Shown piece by piece: positions 34,798 to 44,960 of a stretch of DNA of 64,000 bases. Made by a program: the position numbers and the translations under genes. Source of the stretch: Paenibacillus chondroitinus NBRC 15376 (GTDB lineage: Bacteria > Bacillota > Bacilli > Paenibacillales > NBRC-103111); contig NZ_BILW01000023.1 in the NCBI RefSeq assembly GCF_004000765.1, positions 47,480 through 111,479 on the forward strand, written 5' to 3'. The notes under the pieces are model-generated. The model saw nothing but the letters and a program-made list of their open reading frames with translations. It was not told the DNA's origin and did not search any database. How positions within the stretch are numbered: position 1 is the stretch's first letter; each line of letters begins with the position of its first letter.

Positions 34798-35715
34798 CTA
34801 CCTCCTCCTTTTCGGATTAAAAGCATCCTGCAAGCCATCACCGACCAAGTTAAAAGCAAGCATCGTAATCGATATGAAAAACGCCGGATAAAATAACCGC
34901 CACCATTGCCCCGACAAAATGGTCGACAGACCATCATTGGCCATAACGCCCCAGCTAGCCAAGGGAGGCTGAATACCCAGGCCGAGAAAGCTTAGGAACG
35001 CTTCCGCGAAAATGGCGGAGGGCACTGAAAACGTCACTTGTACGATAATGACGCCGATAGCATTAGGCAGCAAATGCTTGCGGATGATGTATCCTGCGCC
35101 TCCACCTAACGTTCTTGCCGCCAGCACATACTCCGAAGATTTCAGGCTGAGCACCTGCCCTCGCACAATTCGCGCCATTCCGATCCAGCCCGTTGCGCTT
35201 AAGGCTACAATGATCGTCAACAGCCCAGGTCCCATAACAACCATCAACAAGATAACTACGAGCAGATACGGAATTCCGTACAAAAGATCAACGAACCGCA
35301 TCATGATGTTATCGATTCGTCCGCCCAAGTATCCGGCGATACCACCATAGATGATGCCGATGACCAGATCGATGAAAGCCGCCATTAGGCCGATAAATAG
35401 GGAGATACGCGCCCCGTAAAGGATTCGGGCGTAGACATCGCGCCCCAGTTCATCCGTACCGAACCAGTGAGCCGCCGACGGCTTCTGGTTGGCATCCAGC
35501 AGCACCTGCTTCGAATAGCTTTGGTCTGTAAGATGAGGTCCGACTATCGCGAGCAGCGCCATCACAATAATGATCATTAGCCCCGCCATGGCCAATTTGT
35601 TGGCACGCAATCTAATCCAAGCTTCCTGCCAAAACGACAGCCGTACTCGAACGATCGCTTCCGCCGTCCCTTTGTTATTGACCATTGGAACAAATAAGGA
35701 ATCCGGCACGCTCAT
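34798..35715 (-). CDS. dppC: Dipeptide ABC transporter permease DppC-like
   Basis: A 305-residue permease, six helices. OppC-type start (WIRLRANKLAMAGLMIIIVM), periplasmic-side HWFGTDELGRDVYARILYGA, EAA loop VLAARTLGGGAGYIIRKHLL. Two bases from dppD and three from dppB. Confidence 0.93.
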   Translation of the reverse strand: MSVPDSLFVPMVNNKGTAEAIVRVRLSFWQEAWIRLRANKLAMAGLMIIIVMALLAIVGPHLTDQSYSKQVLLDANQKPSAAHWFGTDELGRDVYARILYGARISLFIGLMAAFIDLVIGIIYGGIAGYLGGRIDNIMMRFVDLLYGIPYLLVVILLMVVMGPGLLTIIVALSATGWIGMARIVRGQVLSLKSSEYVLAARTLGGGAGYIIRKHLLPNAIGVIIVQVTFSVPSAIFAEAFLSFLGLGIQPPLASWGVMANDGLSTILSGQWWRLFYPAFFISITMLAFNLVGDGLQDAFNPKRRR

Positions 35716-35718
35716 CGC

Positions 35719-36651
35719 TTACCCCTCCTTCCTGTGCAGCTTGATGCGGGGGTCAACCAGCCCGTAGGCCACGTCCACCAGAAACATCATCACAACGAGC
35801 AGCGCACTATAAAATACGGTCGTCCCCATAATGAGCGAGTAATCGCGATTATTAATGCCATCAACGAAGTATTTCCCCATTCCCGGGATCGCGAAAATCT
35901 TTTCAATCACAAAACTCCCTGTAAGAACATTGGCCACCAGAGCCCCAAGCAAAGTGATGACCGGAAGGACCGCATTTCGGAGCGCATGCTTGATAACAAT
36001 TGTCGCGGGCGACAACCCCTTCGCCCTCGCCGTTTCGATGTAGTCGGCAGTCAGCACCTCCAACATGCTCGCTCTCGTCAATCTGGCAATGATCGCAAGC
36101 GGTCCGGTAGAAAGGGCAAGCGCCGGAAGAATAACATGCTTCCATGTTCCCCAAGTAGCTACCGGAAGGAGTTTCCATTCGACCGCCACATATTTAATCA
36201 ACAAAGTAGCTACGATAAAGTTCGGCACTGCTATGCCGATAACCGCAAAGATCATGGCGAGATAGTCGACCATACGGTTTTGCCGGAGTGCAGCGACCGT
36301 TCCTAGCGCAATACCGGTAACGATTGAAATGAGGATCGATACGATTCCCAGCTTAAACGAAACCGGAAATCCCCGGGAGATCATGGAATTAACGGTATCG
36401 GGAAAATGCCCGATGGAAGGTCCAAGATCCAAGGAAAGCAGTGATTTTAAATAAAGCAGGTACTGTGTCGTGACAGGTTGGTCCAAATGGTAAAATTCCA
36501 TTAAATTCTGAACCGCCGTCGGATTCGAACTCTTGCCCTCTTTCTCGAAGGGCGACCCCGGAACAGCGTGCATCAATGCAAAAGTAACCGTAATAATTAG
36601 CCACAGTGTGACAATCATGGAGATAAATCGACGAAGAATATATTGTGTCAC
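35719..36651 (-). CDS. dppB: Dipeptide ABC transporter permease DppB-like
   Basis: A 310-residue permease, six helices. OppB motifs: QYILRRFISMIVTLWLIITV, PGSPF, EAA loop YIETARAKGLSPATIVIKHA, FVIEKIFAIPGMGKYFVDGI. GTG start with AGGTGAT upstream. Confidence 0.93.
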   Translation of the reverse strand: MTQYILRRFISMIVTLWLIITVTFALMHAVPGSPFEKEGKSSNPTAVQNLMEFYHLDQPVTTQYLLYLKSLLSLDLGPSIGHFPDTVNSMISRGFPVSFKLGIVSILISIVTGIALGTVAALRQNRMVDYLAMIFAVIGIAVPNFIVATLLIKYVAVEWKLLPVATWGTWKHVILPALALSTGPLAIIARLTRASMLEVLTADYIETARAKGLSPATIVIKHALRNAVLPVITLLGALVANVLTGSFVIEKIFAIPGMGKYFVDGINNRDYSLIMGTTVFYSALLVVMMFLVDVAYGLVDPRIKLHRKEG

Positions 36652-36672
36652 GCCATCACCTACTTTCGCTTT

Positions 36673-37497
36673 TTAACAAAATGCCGTTCTCATCGCCAAC
36701 TCCGTCATCACCAACATCGCCCGGTACGCCTCAAGAATGTCTTTCGCCTGAAAGGTGACAGTCGGACTGTTATCATCTATGGTCGTACCCGGCATCAGAT
36801 GAGCCCACTCCGCTTGGCCATAGTTGGCAAATTCAATCTTCAGCACCGGCTGATCCGGCGGCACAAGCGGCTTCACTCGGCCCGCGTTAGCCAACGCTTC
36901 CTTTGTTTTTTCCTGAAGCAGCAGTCCGCTTTTCTCGGGGGTCAAACACATGGCCGAAGTTCGCGATATCCGTTTTTTCACAATGGCTGTCGTAACACCT
37001 GGAATCAGCTCCTCCGCCTCAATGGCGGTTTCATCGTCCCCAGCGACCAGTAGAACAGGTACACCATAATGGCCGGCAACATAAGCATTAAACCCAAGTT
37101 CGCCAATGACTCTATCATTGATATACATATTCCGAACGCCGAAAATCATCGTATGGCTGAGGACGCCTTTGGTCGCCGCTCTCGTGTGATAACCTAGAAA
37201 AGCTGCGCCAGAGAAGGAAGCGTCCAATCCTTGCACCATGGAAAAAGGCTTCACATCACCTGATATCAACTGCGTTTCGGGATGCAGCTTCTCGATAAGC
37301 AGATTATTCATTTTGGAGTGGCTATCATTCACAATGACTTCCTTGCAGCCTTCATCAAAAGCGGATCTGATGACATGGTTTGCTTCATCCGTCATGATGT
37401 GCTGCCCGCGCGTGTAATTGTACTGTCTGGAATCAACAAACGTGTTATCAACAAGTCCGGTTATCCCTTCCATATCGATGGAAATATAAAGTTTCAT
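36673..37497 (-). CDS. dppA: D-aminopeptidase, M55 family (DppA)
   Basis: A 274-residue zinc D-aminopeptidase, decameric in B. subtilis, acting on D-Ala-D-Ala-type peptides. MKLYISIDMEGITGLV (metal-binding Asp/Glu), HIMTDEANHVIRSAFDEGC, VNDSHSKMNNLL, FLGYHTRAA, and SHTM. ATG chosen after GGAGGCGACCT. First gene of dppABCDE-ykfABC; the strong hairpin upstream may limit its transcription. Confidence 0.93.
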   Translation of the reverse strand: MKLYISIDMEGITGLVDNTFVDSRQYNYTRGQHIMTDEANHVIRSAFDEGCKEVIVNDSHSKMNNLLIEKLHPETQLISGDVKPFSMVQGLDASFSGAAFLGYHTRAATKGVLSHTMIFGVRNMYINDRVIGELGFNAYVAGHYGVPVLLVAGDDETAIEAEELIPGVTTAIVKKRISRTSAMCLTPEKSGLLLQEKTKEALANAGRVKPLVPPDQPVLKIEFANYGQAEWAHLMPGTTIDDNSPTVTFQAKDILEAYRAMLVMTELAMRTAFC

Positions 37498-37524
37498 AGG
37501 TCGCCTCCAGGTTTGTGAGTAACA

Positions 37525-37581
37525 AAAACCCAGCAAACAGCCCCAGGAACCTGTGTCCCAAGAAACCATTTGCTGGGTTTT
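37525..37581 (-). terminator. Terminator or attenuator between DUF3870 gene and dppA
   Basis: AAAACCCAGCAAA / TTTGCTGGGTTTT, perfect 13 bp, 31-base loop with a smaller CAGG/CCTG pair, followed by a U-rich TTGTT on the minus strand. It could terminate the upstream gene or act as an attenuator for the dpp operon. No T-box or riboswitch motif seen. Confidence 0.7.
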
Positions 37582-37620
37582 ATTTACGTGTATGTTGCCA
37601 TACGGATAAATAAAGCAGCT

Positions 37621-37977
37621 TTACACTGTACCGGAAGATTGAAATCCCAGCTCTTCCCGGCCGCTAAGTGCTAATTTGTATTTTTTTTGTGCGTCTTTAT
37701 ACGCTACGATAAGGGCCTTCTGAGATGATCCGTGATATCTCTGGCGGATTTCCTCCGCCACCACATCAAGGAGAAGCATATTGTGTCCAATGAAAATCGA
37801 GCGGACAAAATCCGATGTGAGCGGTATGGTGGATGAACATCCTGCATCAACAATTTTATGGCTTGCCGTATCGACAACAAGACCAATAAAAAAGGCGTTA
37901 AACTGTTGGGTAATCGGATTGTTCACAGAAGCTTGCGCGTCGCCGATGATGTAAATTGTATCTTTGTCGTAGACCAA
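37621..37977 (-). CDS. DUF3870 protein
   Basis: A 118-residue protein with the DUF3870 pattern: IYIIGDAQASVNNPITQQFN, FFIGLVVDTASHKIVDAGCS. TTG start with AAGGAGAG seven bases upstream. Function unknown; often near catabolic genes. Upstream 37978-38139 is AT-rich, with no clear feature. Confidence 0.8.
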   Translation of the reverse strand: MVYDKDTIYIIGDAQASVNNPITQQFNAFFIGLVVDTASHKIVDAGCSSTIPLTSDFVRSIFIGHNMLLLDVVAEEIRQRYHGSSQKALIVAYKDAQKKYKLALSGREELGFQSSGTV

Positions 37978-38139
37978 ACGACCACTCTCCTTATTAGCAT
38001 TCCGTTCGATTTCTGAGCGGGATGTGAGAGAGATAGAGTCTCCTACGACCGCCAGAAGCTAGAACACTAATGATGTAATATATACTAACATCGAAATAAC
38101 ATGTTGTAAATATGTAAATATCGAATCTCTTTCTCTCCC

Positions 38140-39297
38140 TCACAATCCGAGGAAAGCAGTCTTCAATACTTGCGCAAGCTCTTCTTCCGCCTCAAAATAT
38201 ACGCCTCTCCCTTTACTCTGAATAACCCCGTTAATGAGCAGAATGAAGCCCCACTTTTCCTGTTTATGAAAATACATGTCACTTAGCAGCCCATACGCGT
38301 CACCGGAATGCCCAATCAGTTGGTGTCCCGGGAGCAAATCGTCCGTGATCTGGAACTGGAGTCCGCAATTGCGGAAAAACCCCTCTTGTCGGTGCCCCGA
38401 CCAATGCGGCGCGTGCATCAGATCCACAGTTTCCGGCTTCAGGATTTGAACATCGTTCAATTTACCGCCATTAGAATGCGCTTCCATAAATCGAGTCAAA
38501 TTATCTACGTTTGTGCGAAGTCCGCCTTGTGGACTAAATAACGCTCCGTTAGTGCCTGGCACATAGCCGCTGTAATCGATGGCTTCCGGTTTCTCCCCGC
38601 GAAAATCATCCGCACTTGCGATAAATCGCTCATCGGCCGCTGAATATTCATAAAGCACAGCGACAGAGTCCATGTCGTTCAAATCCGCGATATTGAAGCT
38701 AGTATCATCCATCTGAAGCGGTTCGAACAGATGCTTCTTGCAGTATTCGTCAAATCGTTCATTCGAAAGCCGCTCCACCACCGTCGCTAGAATGACAGCC
38801 CCCAGATTTGAATATTCGAAGTAATCCGGATCTCCCGGCCGTCCATCTCCCCAGAGGCTGTCGGTGTAATAAGTCCCGCCTGGAAGAAGAAGATCCGTAA
38901 GACGAATCTTCGGTGAATTCTCATTGCGCGAATCAACGACAAAACGAACATATTCATCTTGCAGTCCCGAAGTATGCGTCATGATCATCCTGAGCGTTAT
39001 CGGCGTTTCCGGATACTTGAAACTGCGCACCGGAAATCCGAGTATTTCGCTCACATCCTGATCGATTCCGCATAAGCCTTGCTCGACAAGCTGCATTATC
39101 GCAGTCGCAACCACCGTCTTCGAGATTGAAGCGATGCGAAATATTGTTCGAGATGTAACAGGGATGCGTCTATCGACATTCGCCCATCCATATCCCGTAC
39201 TCCAAATCTGTTTCCCTTCACGCATCACGGAGGCAGCCAATCCAACGATTCGATGCTTGTCCATCACCCGCTGAATCTGTTCATCCAAAGAATTCAA
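38140..39297 (-). CDS. Serine hydrolase, beta-lactamase/penicillin-binding-like (class C)
   Basis: A 385-residue cytoplasmic serine hydrolase. SxxK motif in ASISKTVVA (Ser nucleophile), YxN in YEYSNLGAV, HxG-type HSGDAYGL near the C-terminus. No signal peptide, so it is not a classical PBP; substrates of such proteins are esters or D-amino-acid peptides. Start TTG after AAGGAGG. Neighbour MFS and sugar-operon genes are upstream in the same direction. Confidence 0.85.
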   Translation of the reverse strand: MNSLDEQIQRVMDKHRIVGLAASVMREGKQIWSTGYGWANVDRRIPVTSRTIFRIASISKTVVATAIMQLVEQGLCGIDQDVSEILGFPVRSFKYPETPITLRMIMTHTSGLQDEYVRFVVDSRNENSPKIRLTDLLLPGGTYYTDSLWGDGRPGDPDYFEYSNLGAVILATVVERLSNERFDEYCKKHLFEPLQMDDTSFNIADLNDMDSVAVLYEYSAADERFIASADDFRGEKPEAIDYSGYVPGTNGALFSPQGGLRTNVDNLTRFMEAHSNGGKLNDVQILKPETVDLMHAPHWSGHRQEGFFRNCGLQFQITDDLLPGHQLIGHSGDAYGLLSDMYFHKQEKWGFILLINGVIQSKGRGVYFEAEEELAQVLKTAFLGL

Positions 39298-39348
39298 GGA
39301 GATCCTCCTTCGACCTGATTTGTCAAAGATTTGATTCTTATAAATCCA

Positions 39349-40596
39349 TTATAATAAAGTCTTTTCGTACTGTGTAGCATTTTTTTGGCGCACTTCCATT
39401 CTAGCGGCAATCACGAACATAGAAGTGAACCCCGCTACACCTATAAGCGCCATCATCGCACTGATCGTATACATGGCATGCGCGCCTAGTTCCTGGAAGA
39501 TCAAGCCCCCGGCGATCCCGGCAACCATACCGGACAAGCCTCCCCAACTCAAAGCATAAACCGCTTGCCCTGACGCTCTGAATGCCGGCGGAATCAAATA
39601 TGCCGTCAACTGAGTCCCCACATAGTAATAACCGGCGAACGTAATGGAATTTAACGCTTGGATGAAAAGGATGTGATACGGCGATGTCGCCGCTGCCATC
39701 AGAAACCAGCGCAGCGCGTACAATAAGCTAACAGCCGCCAGACAGAAAAACATACTTCTACGGTCTTTTCGCAAAAAACGGTCGAACAGCAAGTAAACCG
39801 GGATTTCAAATATAGAGGCAAAAAATGCGGACCATCCGATCAAGGAGCTATTCCCGCCCAGTTCAGACATGTAAATAGAGACAAATGTGTTGTTCATCGC
39901 ATTCGGAATCGAAATAAGAATTCCCATCAGAATGAAGACTAGAAACCATTTATCACTCATAATTTGCAGATAATTACCTTTCTTGCCGCTTTGGATTGAG
40001 CTGCCTGACTCCCGCTTCCCACTATTTTGAGCCTGAGGCAGCATCCAAGCGAACACAATGGCTAACCCCATCATGACGCCGCATACTTTCCACAAATCCC
40101 GAATGCCCAGCCACTCCATCACAGGACCTGTCGCTAAGGCCATCAACGCCCAACCGAGCGCCCCCCATAAACGAAAAGAACCAAATTTATGATTCGTATG
40201 CTCGATCGCCTCCAAAATAAGGCTATTGGATTGAGCAAATAAAGGGCTCTGAAAGCAGAAAAAAACAAGTAAAAAAGTGACAAGGAACGGGAAAGAATTT
40301 GTAAAAAAGACCGTTTGCAGACTAAGAAAGCTGCCAATCAGGAGAATGATCAGAATGCGCCTTACATTAGACAAACGGTCGCTCCAATAGCCCCAGAACG
40401 GATTGGCGAATAACGAAAGAATAGGCCCGCCGGCCAGCAGCAAGCCTATCGCTACGCTAGAAATGCCTAATTCTTTCAAGTACAACGGGAAAAATGCACT
40501 ATAAATCGCGAAGGCGCCATATAAAATAAAGCTGAATGCTTTGATGACGCCGAACGGGTGATCTTTCAGTCTTCCGATTACTGACATAGGTGCCAC
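39349..40596 (-). CDS. MFS transporter (LacY/nucleoside-symporter-like)
   Basis: A 415-residue 12-helix transporter. Motif GYWSDRLSNVRR between helices 2 and 3 (loop signature) and the MFS_1_like pattern FSFILYGAFAIYSAFFPLYL. Starts 19 bases after the response-regulator stop. Likely sugar or nucleoside; unassigned. Confidence 0.85.
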   Translation of the reverse strand: MAPMSVIGRLKDHPFGVIKAFSFILYGAFAIYSAFFPLYLKELGISSVAIGLLLAGGPILSLFANPFWGYWSDRLSNVRRILIILLIGSFLSLQTVFFTNSFPFLVTFLLVFFCFQSPLFAQSNSLILEAIEHTNHKFGSFRLWGALGWALMALATGPVMEWLGIRDLWKVCGVMMGLAIVFAWMLPQAQNSGKRESGSSIQSGKKGNYLQIMSDKWFLVFILMGILISIPNAMNNTFVSIYMSELGGNSSLIGWSAFFASIFEIPVYLLFDRFLRKDRRSMFFCLAAVSLLYALRWFLMAAATSPYHILFIQALNSITFAGYYYVGTQLTAYLIPPAFRASGQAVYALSWGGLSGMVAGIAGGLIFQELGAHAMYTISAMMALIGVAGFTSMFVIAARMEVRQKNATQYEKTLL

Positions 40597-40614
40597 GCTA
40601 TCCTTTCTAAGCTC

Positions 40615-42189
40615 TTAAGTCGAATGGACAAGTTTCCGATATTGCGTTGGCGTTACTCCGGTGTATGTTTTGAAAATGGAACAGAAGTATTTATATTCTT
40701 TGTAGCCGACGCTTTCGGCGATTTCGAAGACGCGATCATCCGTCCCGGACAACTTCGCTTTCGCCTGTTCAATGCGCACTTCGTTCAGATACTCCGCGAA
40801 CCCTTTGCCGAACTTTTGCTTGAAGAGGATGCTGAAGTAATTTGGCGTTATTTTTAACCACGCAGCAACCTCAGATGCCTTAATATCCTTGTTGTACCTG
40901 GCTTCAATGTAGGATTTCACCCTGTCTGCCAGCCAATGATTTTTCCCTGTAAGGGAGTTGTTGATTAAAGAGAACATGGACTCTAGCTCCGCTCGCAGCA
41001 AGGACTCCATCGCTCTGTAGGAGTTGTGCACCAAAAGATCGATCTCCTGAGAATGAAAGACATTGAGATATCCCGTCAAATCGATCCCCGCCGCACGCAG
41101 CCGCCTTTGAAGAATAATGACCAGCTCCTGGAACGCCTGCCATATTTCCTTAATCAAGCTGCCGCTCTCGCGAAATTCCTGCATGATTTCATCCATTTGC
41201 TGGCGTAGTTCCGCATCATTTTCTTGAAATAAAGCATGAATCAGATTTTTCTCCCATACGATCAGCTCAGGAAGACGATGGCTTCTTTTGAGAATCAGTT
41301 CTTCATCATGGAAAATAATTGGAGCAAGGGATGATAGCACGGCATAGTGCAACAAGGAAATAGCCTCCATGCAGCTAGCGTGAATCTGATCTGAACTATG
41401 GAAGGGCCGGGATATGCTGGCATGCAGATCAAGATCCTCCGACAACTTCAGTACGCCGCTTAAAATGCCTTGAATATTCTTCGTGCTCATCGATTGAGAT
41501 CCAACTACTAGAGACAGCAGCAAATTCTGATGTTGAAAAAATGAAACGGTCTCCAGCCCGGATGATCGCAAGGCTGTATCAACGTTTATTTCCCAGAGGC
41601 TCCGCTTCTCTCTGCGCATTTCTTCAGACGATCGGCGGGTCCATTCCGCATAATCGGAGAGCTGCGTGGCGATCATCCAATAGCTGCACGACCCGGTTGT
41701 CATCATCAAAGGCATATAATCCTCATTTTGATCGATGACTCTCTGCTGCAGCTGCCCCATCAGCCATTTGCGCGTGCGCTCCACCTCTTGCTCATCCTCA
41801 AGCTTCCGTTCTTGCATGATCTCTTCACCAATTCGCTGCACCATGCTCATCAACTCGTCGATATTTACCGGTTTCAGCAAATAATCTTCGATACCAAGCC
41901 GCAAAGCCTGTCTGGCATACTCAAAATGGTCATATCCGCTAACAATGATCACACGCGACTGAGGGAAGCGCTGCTTCAATTCCTTCGCAAGTTCAAGTCC
42001 GTCCATGCCTTCCATGTTCACATCCGTCAACACGACATCCACCGGACAATGCTCCAGGAAGGCAAGCGCTTCTATTCCGTCATACGCTTCACCGACAACT
42101 TCAACACCAATCGTCTCCCAGGAAATGGTACGACGTAATCCTTGGCAAATAATGGGTTCATCATCTACAATTAGCATTTTGATGGTCAT
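40615..42189 (-). CDS. YesN-type response regulator with AraC domain
   Basis: A 524-residue regulator. Receiver with phospho-Asp in DVVLTDVNMEGMDG, a helical linker, then two AraC-type HTH motifs (IKASEVAAWLKITPNYFSIL, RVFEIAESVGYKEYKYF). Start chosen after AGGAGGAAA; overlaps the sensor gene by ATGA. With the sensor it should control the ABC-sugar operon upstream on the same strand. Confidence 0.92.
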   Translation of the reverse strand: MTIKMLIVDDEPIICQGLRRTISWETIGVEVVGEAYDGIEALAFLEHCPVDVVLTDVNMEGMDGLELAKELKQRFPQSRVIIVSGYDHFEYARQALRLGIEDYLLKPVNIDELMSMVQRIGEEIMQERKLEDEQEVERTRKWLMGQLQQRVIDQNEDYMPLMMTTGSCSYWMIATQLSDYAEWTRRSSEEMRREKRSLWEINVDTALRSSGLETVSFFQHQNLLLSLVVGSQSMSTKNIQGILSGVLKLSEDLDLHASISRPFHSSDQIHASCMEAISLLHYAVLSSLAPIIFHDEELILKRSHRLPELIVWEKNLIHALFQENDAELRQQMDEIMQEFRESGSLIKEIWQAFQELVIILQRRLRAAGIDLTGYLNVFHSQEIDLLVHNSYRAMESLLRAELESMFSLINNSLTGKNHWLADRVKSYIEARYNKDIKASEVAAWLKITPNYFSILFKQKFGKGFAEYLNEVRIEQAKAKLSGTDDRVFEIAESVGYKEYKYFCSIFKTYTGVTPTQYRKLVHST

Positions 42190-43979
42190 CGCTTTTCCTC
42201 CTGAGCACTCATTTGAAATGGAAGTCTGATCCTTACGCAAGCTCCGGTAAAGGGCGGTTCCGAAGGAAGCTCGATGCCATACCCCTCGCCGTATTCAAGC
42301 GTTATGCGCTCATGAATGTTGCAGATCGCATGGTTCATGATGCCCTCGTCCCCGGATCGATCTTGAAGCACCTGACGGATGACCTCCAGTTTGTTCTTCA
42401 CAAAACCGACGCCGGAATCCACAACATCAATCAGCACATCCTGCTCCGCCTTATAGCAGCGCACCTCGATGCGGCCACCCCCACGCTTAAAACCATGTTT
42501 GATGCTGTTCTCCACCAAAGGCTGAATGATTTTCTTCAAAAGGACGGCATGGTTCAACTCCTCGTCCATGTGCAGAGTGAATTGGAGTTTGCTCCCCATT
42601 CGCTTCTGCTGCAAATCCAGATAAGCATGAACAAAATCCAATTCCTCAGGCAATGTCGTATATCGCTTGCCGCTATTCTGCCCCATTCGAAAGAAAAGCG
42701 ATAGTGTTTCGATCAACTGGCTCGTCTCCGTCGCTTTCTCCAGCCTCGCCGTCCAACGGATCATATCCAGCGTATTATATAAAAAATGAGGGTCCATTTG
42801 GCTTTGCAATATTCGAAGCTCCGATTCTTTCTGACGAATCTCCAATTTATACTTTTTGTCGATCAGCTCTTTGATGGTCATAACCATGTTGTTGAACTGT
42901 CGGCCCAACTCCCCGACCTCATCTCGCGATCTGACTTTGACCTGCGCCGAGAAATCACCTTTTTTGAGCTTGGAGGTTTGTTTGCTCAATTCGAGCATGG
43001 GGCGAATCATGGCAAACTCGAACCCGATTAAAGCGATTAATCCAAAAATAAGAATAATCAGAATCAAAAATTTGAGCGAGGCTTTAATCGCTTCTGTTTT
43101 TTGAACGATGGTTTGATCCTTCACCATCGCAACGATATACCAGCCCGTCGACTTCATGGGTTGACTAAAAACAACGTAAGAAGCTCCGTCTTCCTTCAAG
43201 GAAGAGACTTTTTTGGACAGCCCCCCGTGAAATTGGCTCAACAGCGTATCGCTTGGGTAGGGATGCCCAACCAGGTTTTGATTTTGATGCAAAACGACAT
43301 TGCCCTCAGGCCGAACAATAAAGATGGAACCTTGATCCTGAGGTACAGCAGACATTAATAAGTCCGTAATCTCTGACTCATCCAAACGAACGATCACTTC
43401 GCCCACCGGATGCGAAGTGTTATCGAAGGAATTAATGACACGAACCATGGAAACAACACGCTTATTTCCCGTCCAACCACTCTCCAATTGATAGGAGTCC
43501 GTCCAAATGACCCCGCCTCTTCTCTCCTTAGCAAGATCTGTCCAAGATTGTTCCAACCCTTTGACAGGCTCGCCCATCTGGAGTTGATTGCCTCCAACAC
43601 CTTCAAGGGAAATCGATTTAATGTACACCTTGGACATAATTTGAAAGGCAATAAATCCCTCGATGGTCGTTTGATCCTTGTTCATTTGCTCCATATTGCC
43701 GGGTGTGGTTGGTGTCTCCATAAACCGTCTAAAGTTTTCTTGATAAATCATATAGTTCGATAAATCTTCAATAGCTTTTATTTTCTCGGATAAATTCAAT
43801 TCAATTGTATTCAAATTCTTTTCCATGGCATCAATATATTGCTGCCGGAGAACAGCATCATAACGGCTCAGAATGACATTCCCGATCAAAAGGGAGGGGA
43901 GCGTTACCAGAAGGATGAAGATAGCGATCGACTTTGTTCTCAAACTGAAGTGCAAGAAAGGATATCTGTTTAGTATCAT
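42186..43979 (-). CDS. YesM-type sensor histidine kinase
   Basis: A 597-residue membrane kinase. N-terminal helix, extracellular Cache-like sensor (about 30-285), second helix, HAMP, His in SQMDPHFLYNTLDMI, then HATPase with N-box VENSIKHGFKRGGG and G-box GVGFVKNKLEVI. Start by ATG after GGGGATGGACCT. Co-transcribed with its regulator. Confidence 0.92.
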   Translation of the reverse strand: MILNRYPFLHFSLRTKSIAIFILLVTLPSLLIGNVILSRYDAVLRQQYIDAMEKNLNTIELNLSEKIKAIEDLSNYMIYQENFRRFMETPTTPGNMEQMNKDQTTIEGFIAFQIMSKVYIKSISLEGVGGNQLQMGEPVKGLEQSWTDLAKERRGGVIWTDSYQLESGWTGNKRVVSMVRVINSFDNTSHPVGEVIVRLDESEITDLLMSAVPQDQGSIFIVRPEGNVVLHQNQNLVGHPYPSDTLLSQFHGGLSKKVSSLKEDGASYVVFSQPMKSTGWYIVAMVKDQTIVQKTEAIKASLKFLILIILIFGLIALIGFEFAMIRPMLELSKQTSKLKKGDFSAQVKVRSRDEVGELGRQFNNMVMTIKELIDKKYKLEIRQKESELRILQSQMDPHFLYNTLDMIRWTARLEKATETSQLIETLSLFFRMGQNSGKRYTTLPEELDFVHAYLDLQQKRMGSKLQFTLHMDEELNHAVLLKKIIQPLVENSIKHGFKRGGGRIEVRCYKAEQDVLIDVVDSGVGFVKNKLEVIRQVLQDRSGDEGIMNHAICNIHERITLEYGEGYGIELPSEPPFTGACVRIRLPFQMSAQEEKR

Positions 43980-44104
43980 CAAGGTCCATCCCCTTCGTCG
44001 GTATTTCCTCATTTTACTATAAAACGGGGTCGACCTACCTGAAAAGGATGTAGAATGACTTGAGAAAAGTTTCGAGCGGTTAAAGTGCCGCCACCATCAC
44101 ATCA

Positions 44105-44932
44105 TCACCCTTTAACAGCGCCGGCCGTCATCCCTTGCACCAGCTGCTTCTCCATGGCCAAGTAAAAGCCAACAAGCGGAATAAGCGCCATTGATAAGGC
44201 AGCCATCTGAAGCGTCTGGAACCGTGTTTCGGTGCCGGCGAAGTTAGCCAAGCCTAACGGCAGCGTTTTGAGAGCCGCTTTATTGATCAAGACAAGTGCA
44301 AATAAAAACTCATTCCAGTTATAAATGAAATTGATAATAATGACTGTTGCCAGTGCTGGACGAGTCATCGGAAGAATGATGGACCAGAAAATTTTATAAA
44401 GTCCAGCACCGTCCATAACGGCAGATTCCTCAATATCTTTAGGGAAGGCCTGCATGAAACCTACCAGAATGAAGATGGTGATCGAGAGGTGGAATGCCGT
44501 GTAAGGAAGAATTAGGGCAAGATGGGAATTCAACAAACCTATTTTTTTCATAATAATAAAAATCGGCACCAACGTAGCGTGAATCGGTATCGTCATGCCA
44601 ATAATAAACAAACCGTAAAGCCATCCGCGTATACGGAAGTTAAACCTGGAAAGAAAGTAGGAGGTCAATGCACTGAGCAGCACCGTTAATACAATTGCAC
44701 CAACAGTAACAATGACACTGTTCCAGAAGTACGTACCTAAATGCGCGACTTTCCAAGCGCTCGTATAATTGCTGACCTGCCAAAACTTTGGCAATCCCAG
44801 CGGATTCGTCGCATAATCTTCCTCTGATTTAAATGAACTGACAACCATCCATACAATCGGAATGACATTAATAACACTTAGAATAGCTAGGATCAAATGA
44901 ATGATCGTTTTTTTCCCTAAAGATGTTCGCAT
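44105..44932 (-). CDS. Sugar ABC transporter permease, CUT1 (MsmG-like)
   Basis: A 275-residue permease, six helices, EAA loop ESAVMDGAGLYKIFWSIILP and NWNEFLFALVLI. AAAGGAGG precedes the ATG. 28 bases after the other permease. Confidence 0.92.
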   Translation of the reverse strand: MRTSLGKKTIIHLILAILSVINVIPIVWMVVSSFKSEEDYATNPLGLPKFWQVSNYTSAWKVAHLGTYFWNSVIVTVGAIVLTVLLSALTSYFLSRFNFRIRGWLYGLFIIGMTIPIHATLVPIFIIMKKIGLLNSHLALILPYTAFHLSITIFILVGFMQAFPKDIEESAVMDGAGLYKIFWSIILPMTRPALATVIIINFIYNWNEFLFALVLINKAALKTLPLGLANFAGTETRFQTLQMAALSMALIPLVGFYLAMEKQLVQGMTAGAVKG

Positions 44933-44960
44933 AAGCTCCTCCTTTCTCTACATACAGCAA

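Noticed and set aside
37525..37581. Possible T-box or riboswitch upstream of dppA
   Set aside because: No T-box AGGGTGGNACCGCG motif or known aptamer core seen; only a simple stem.
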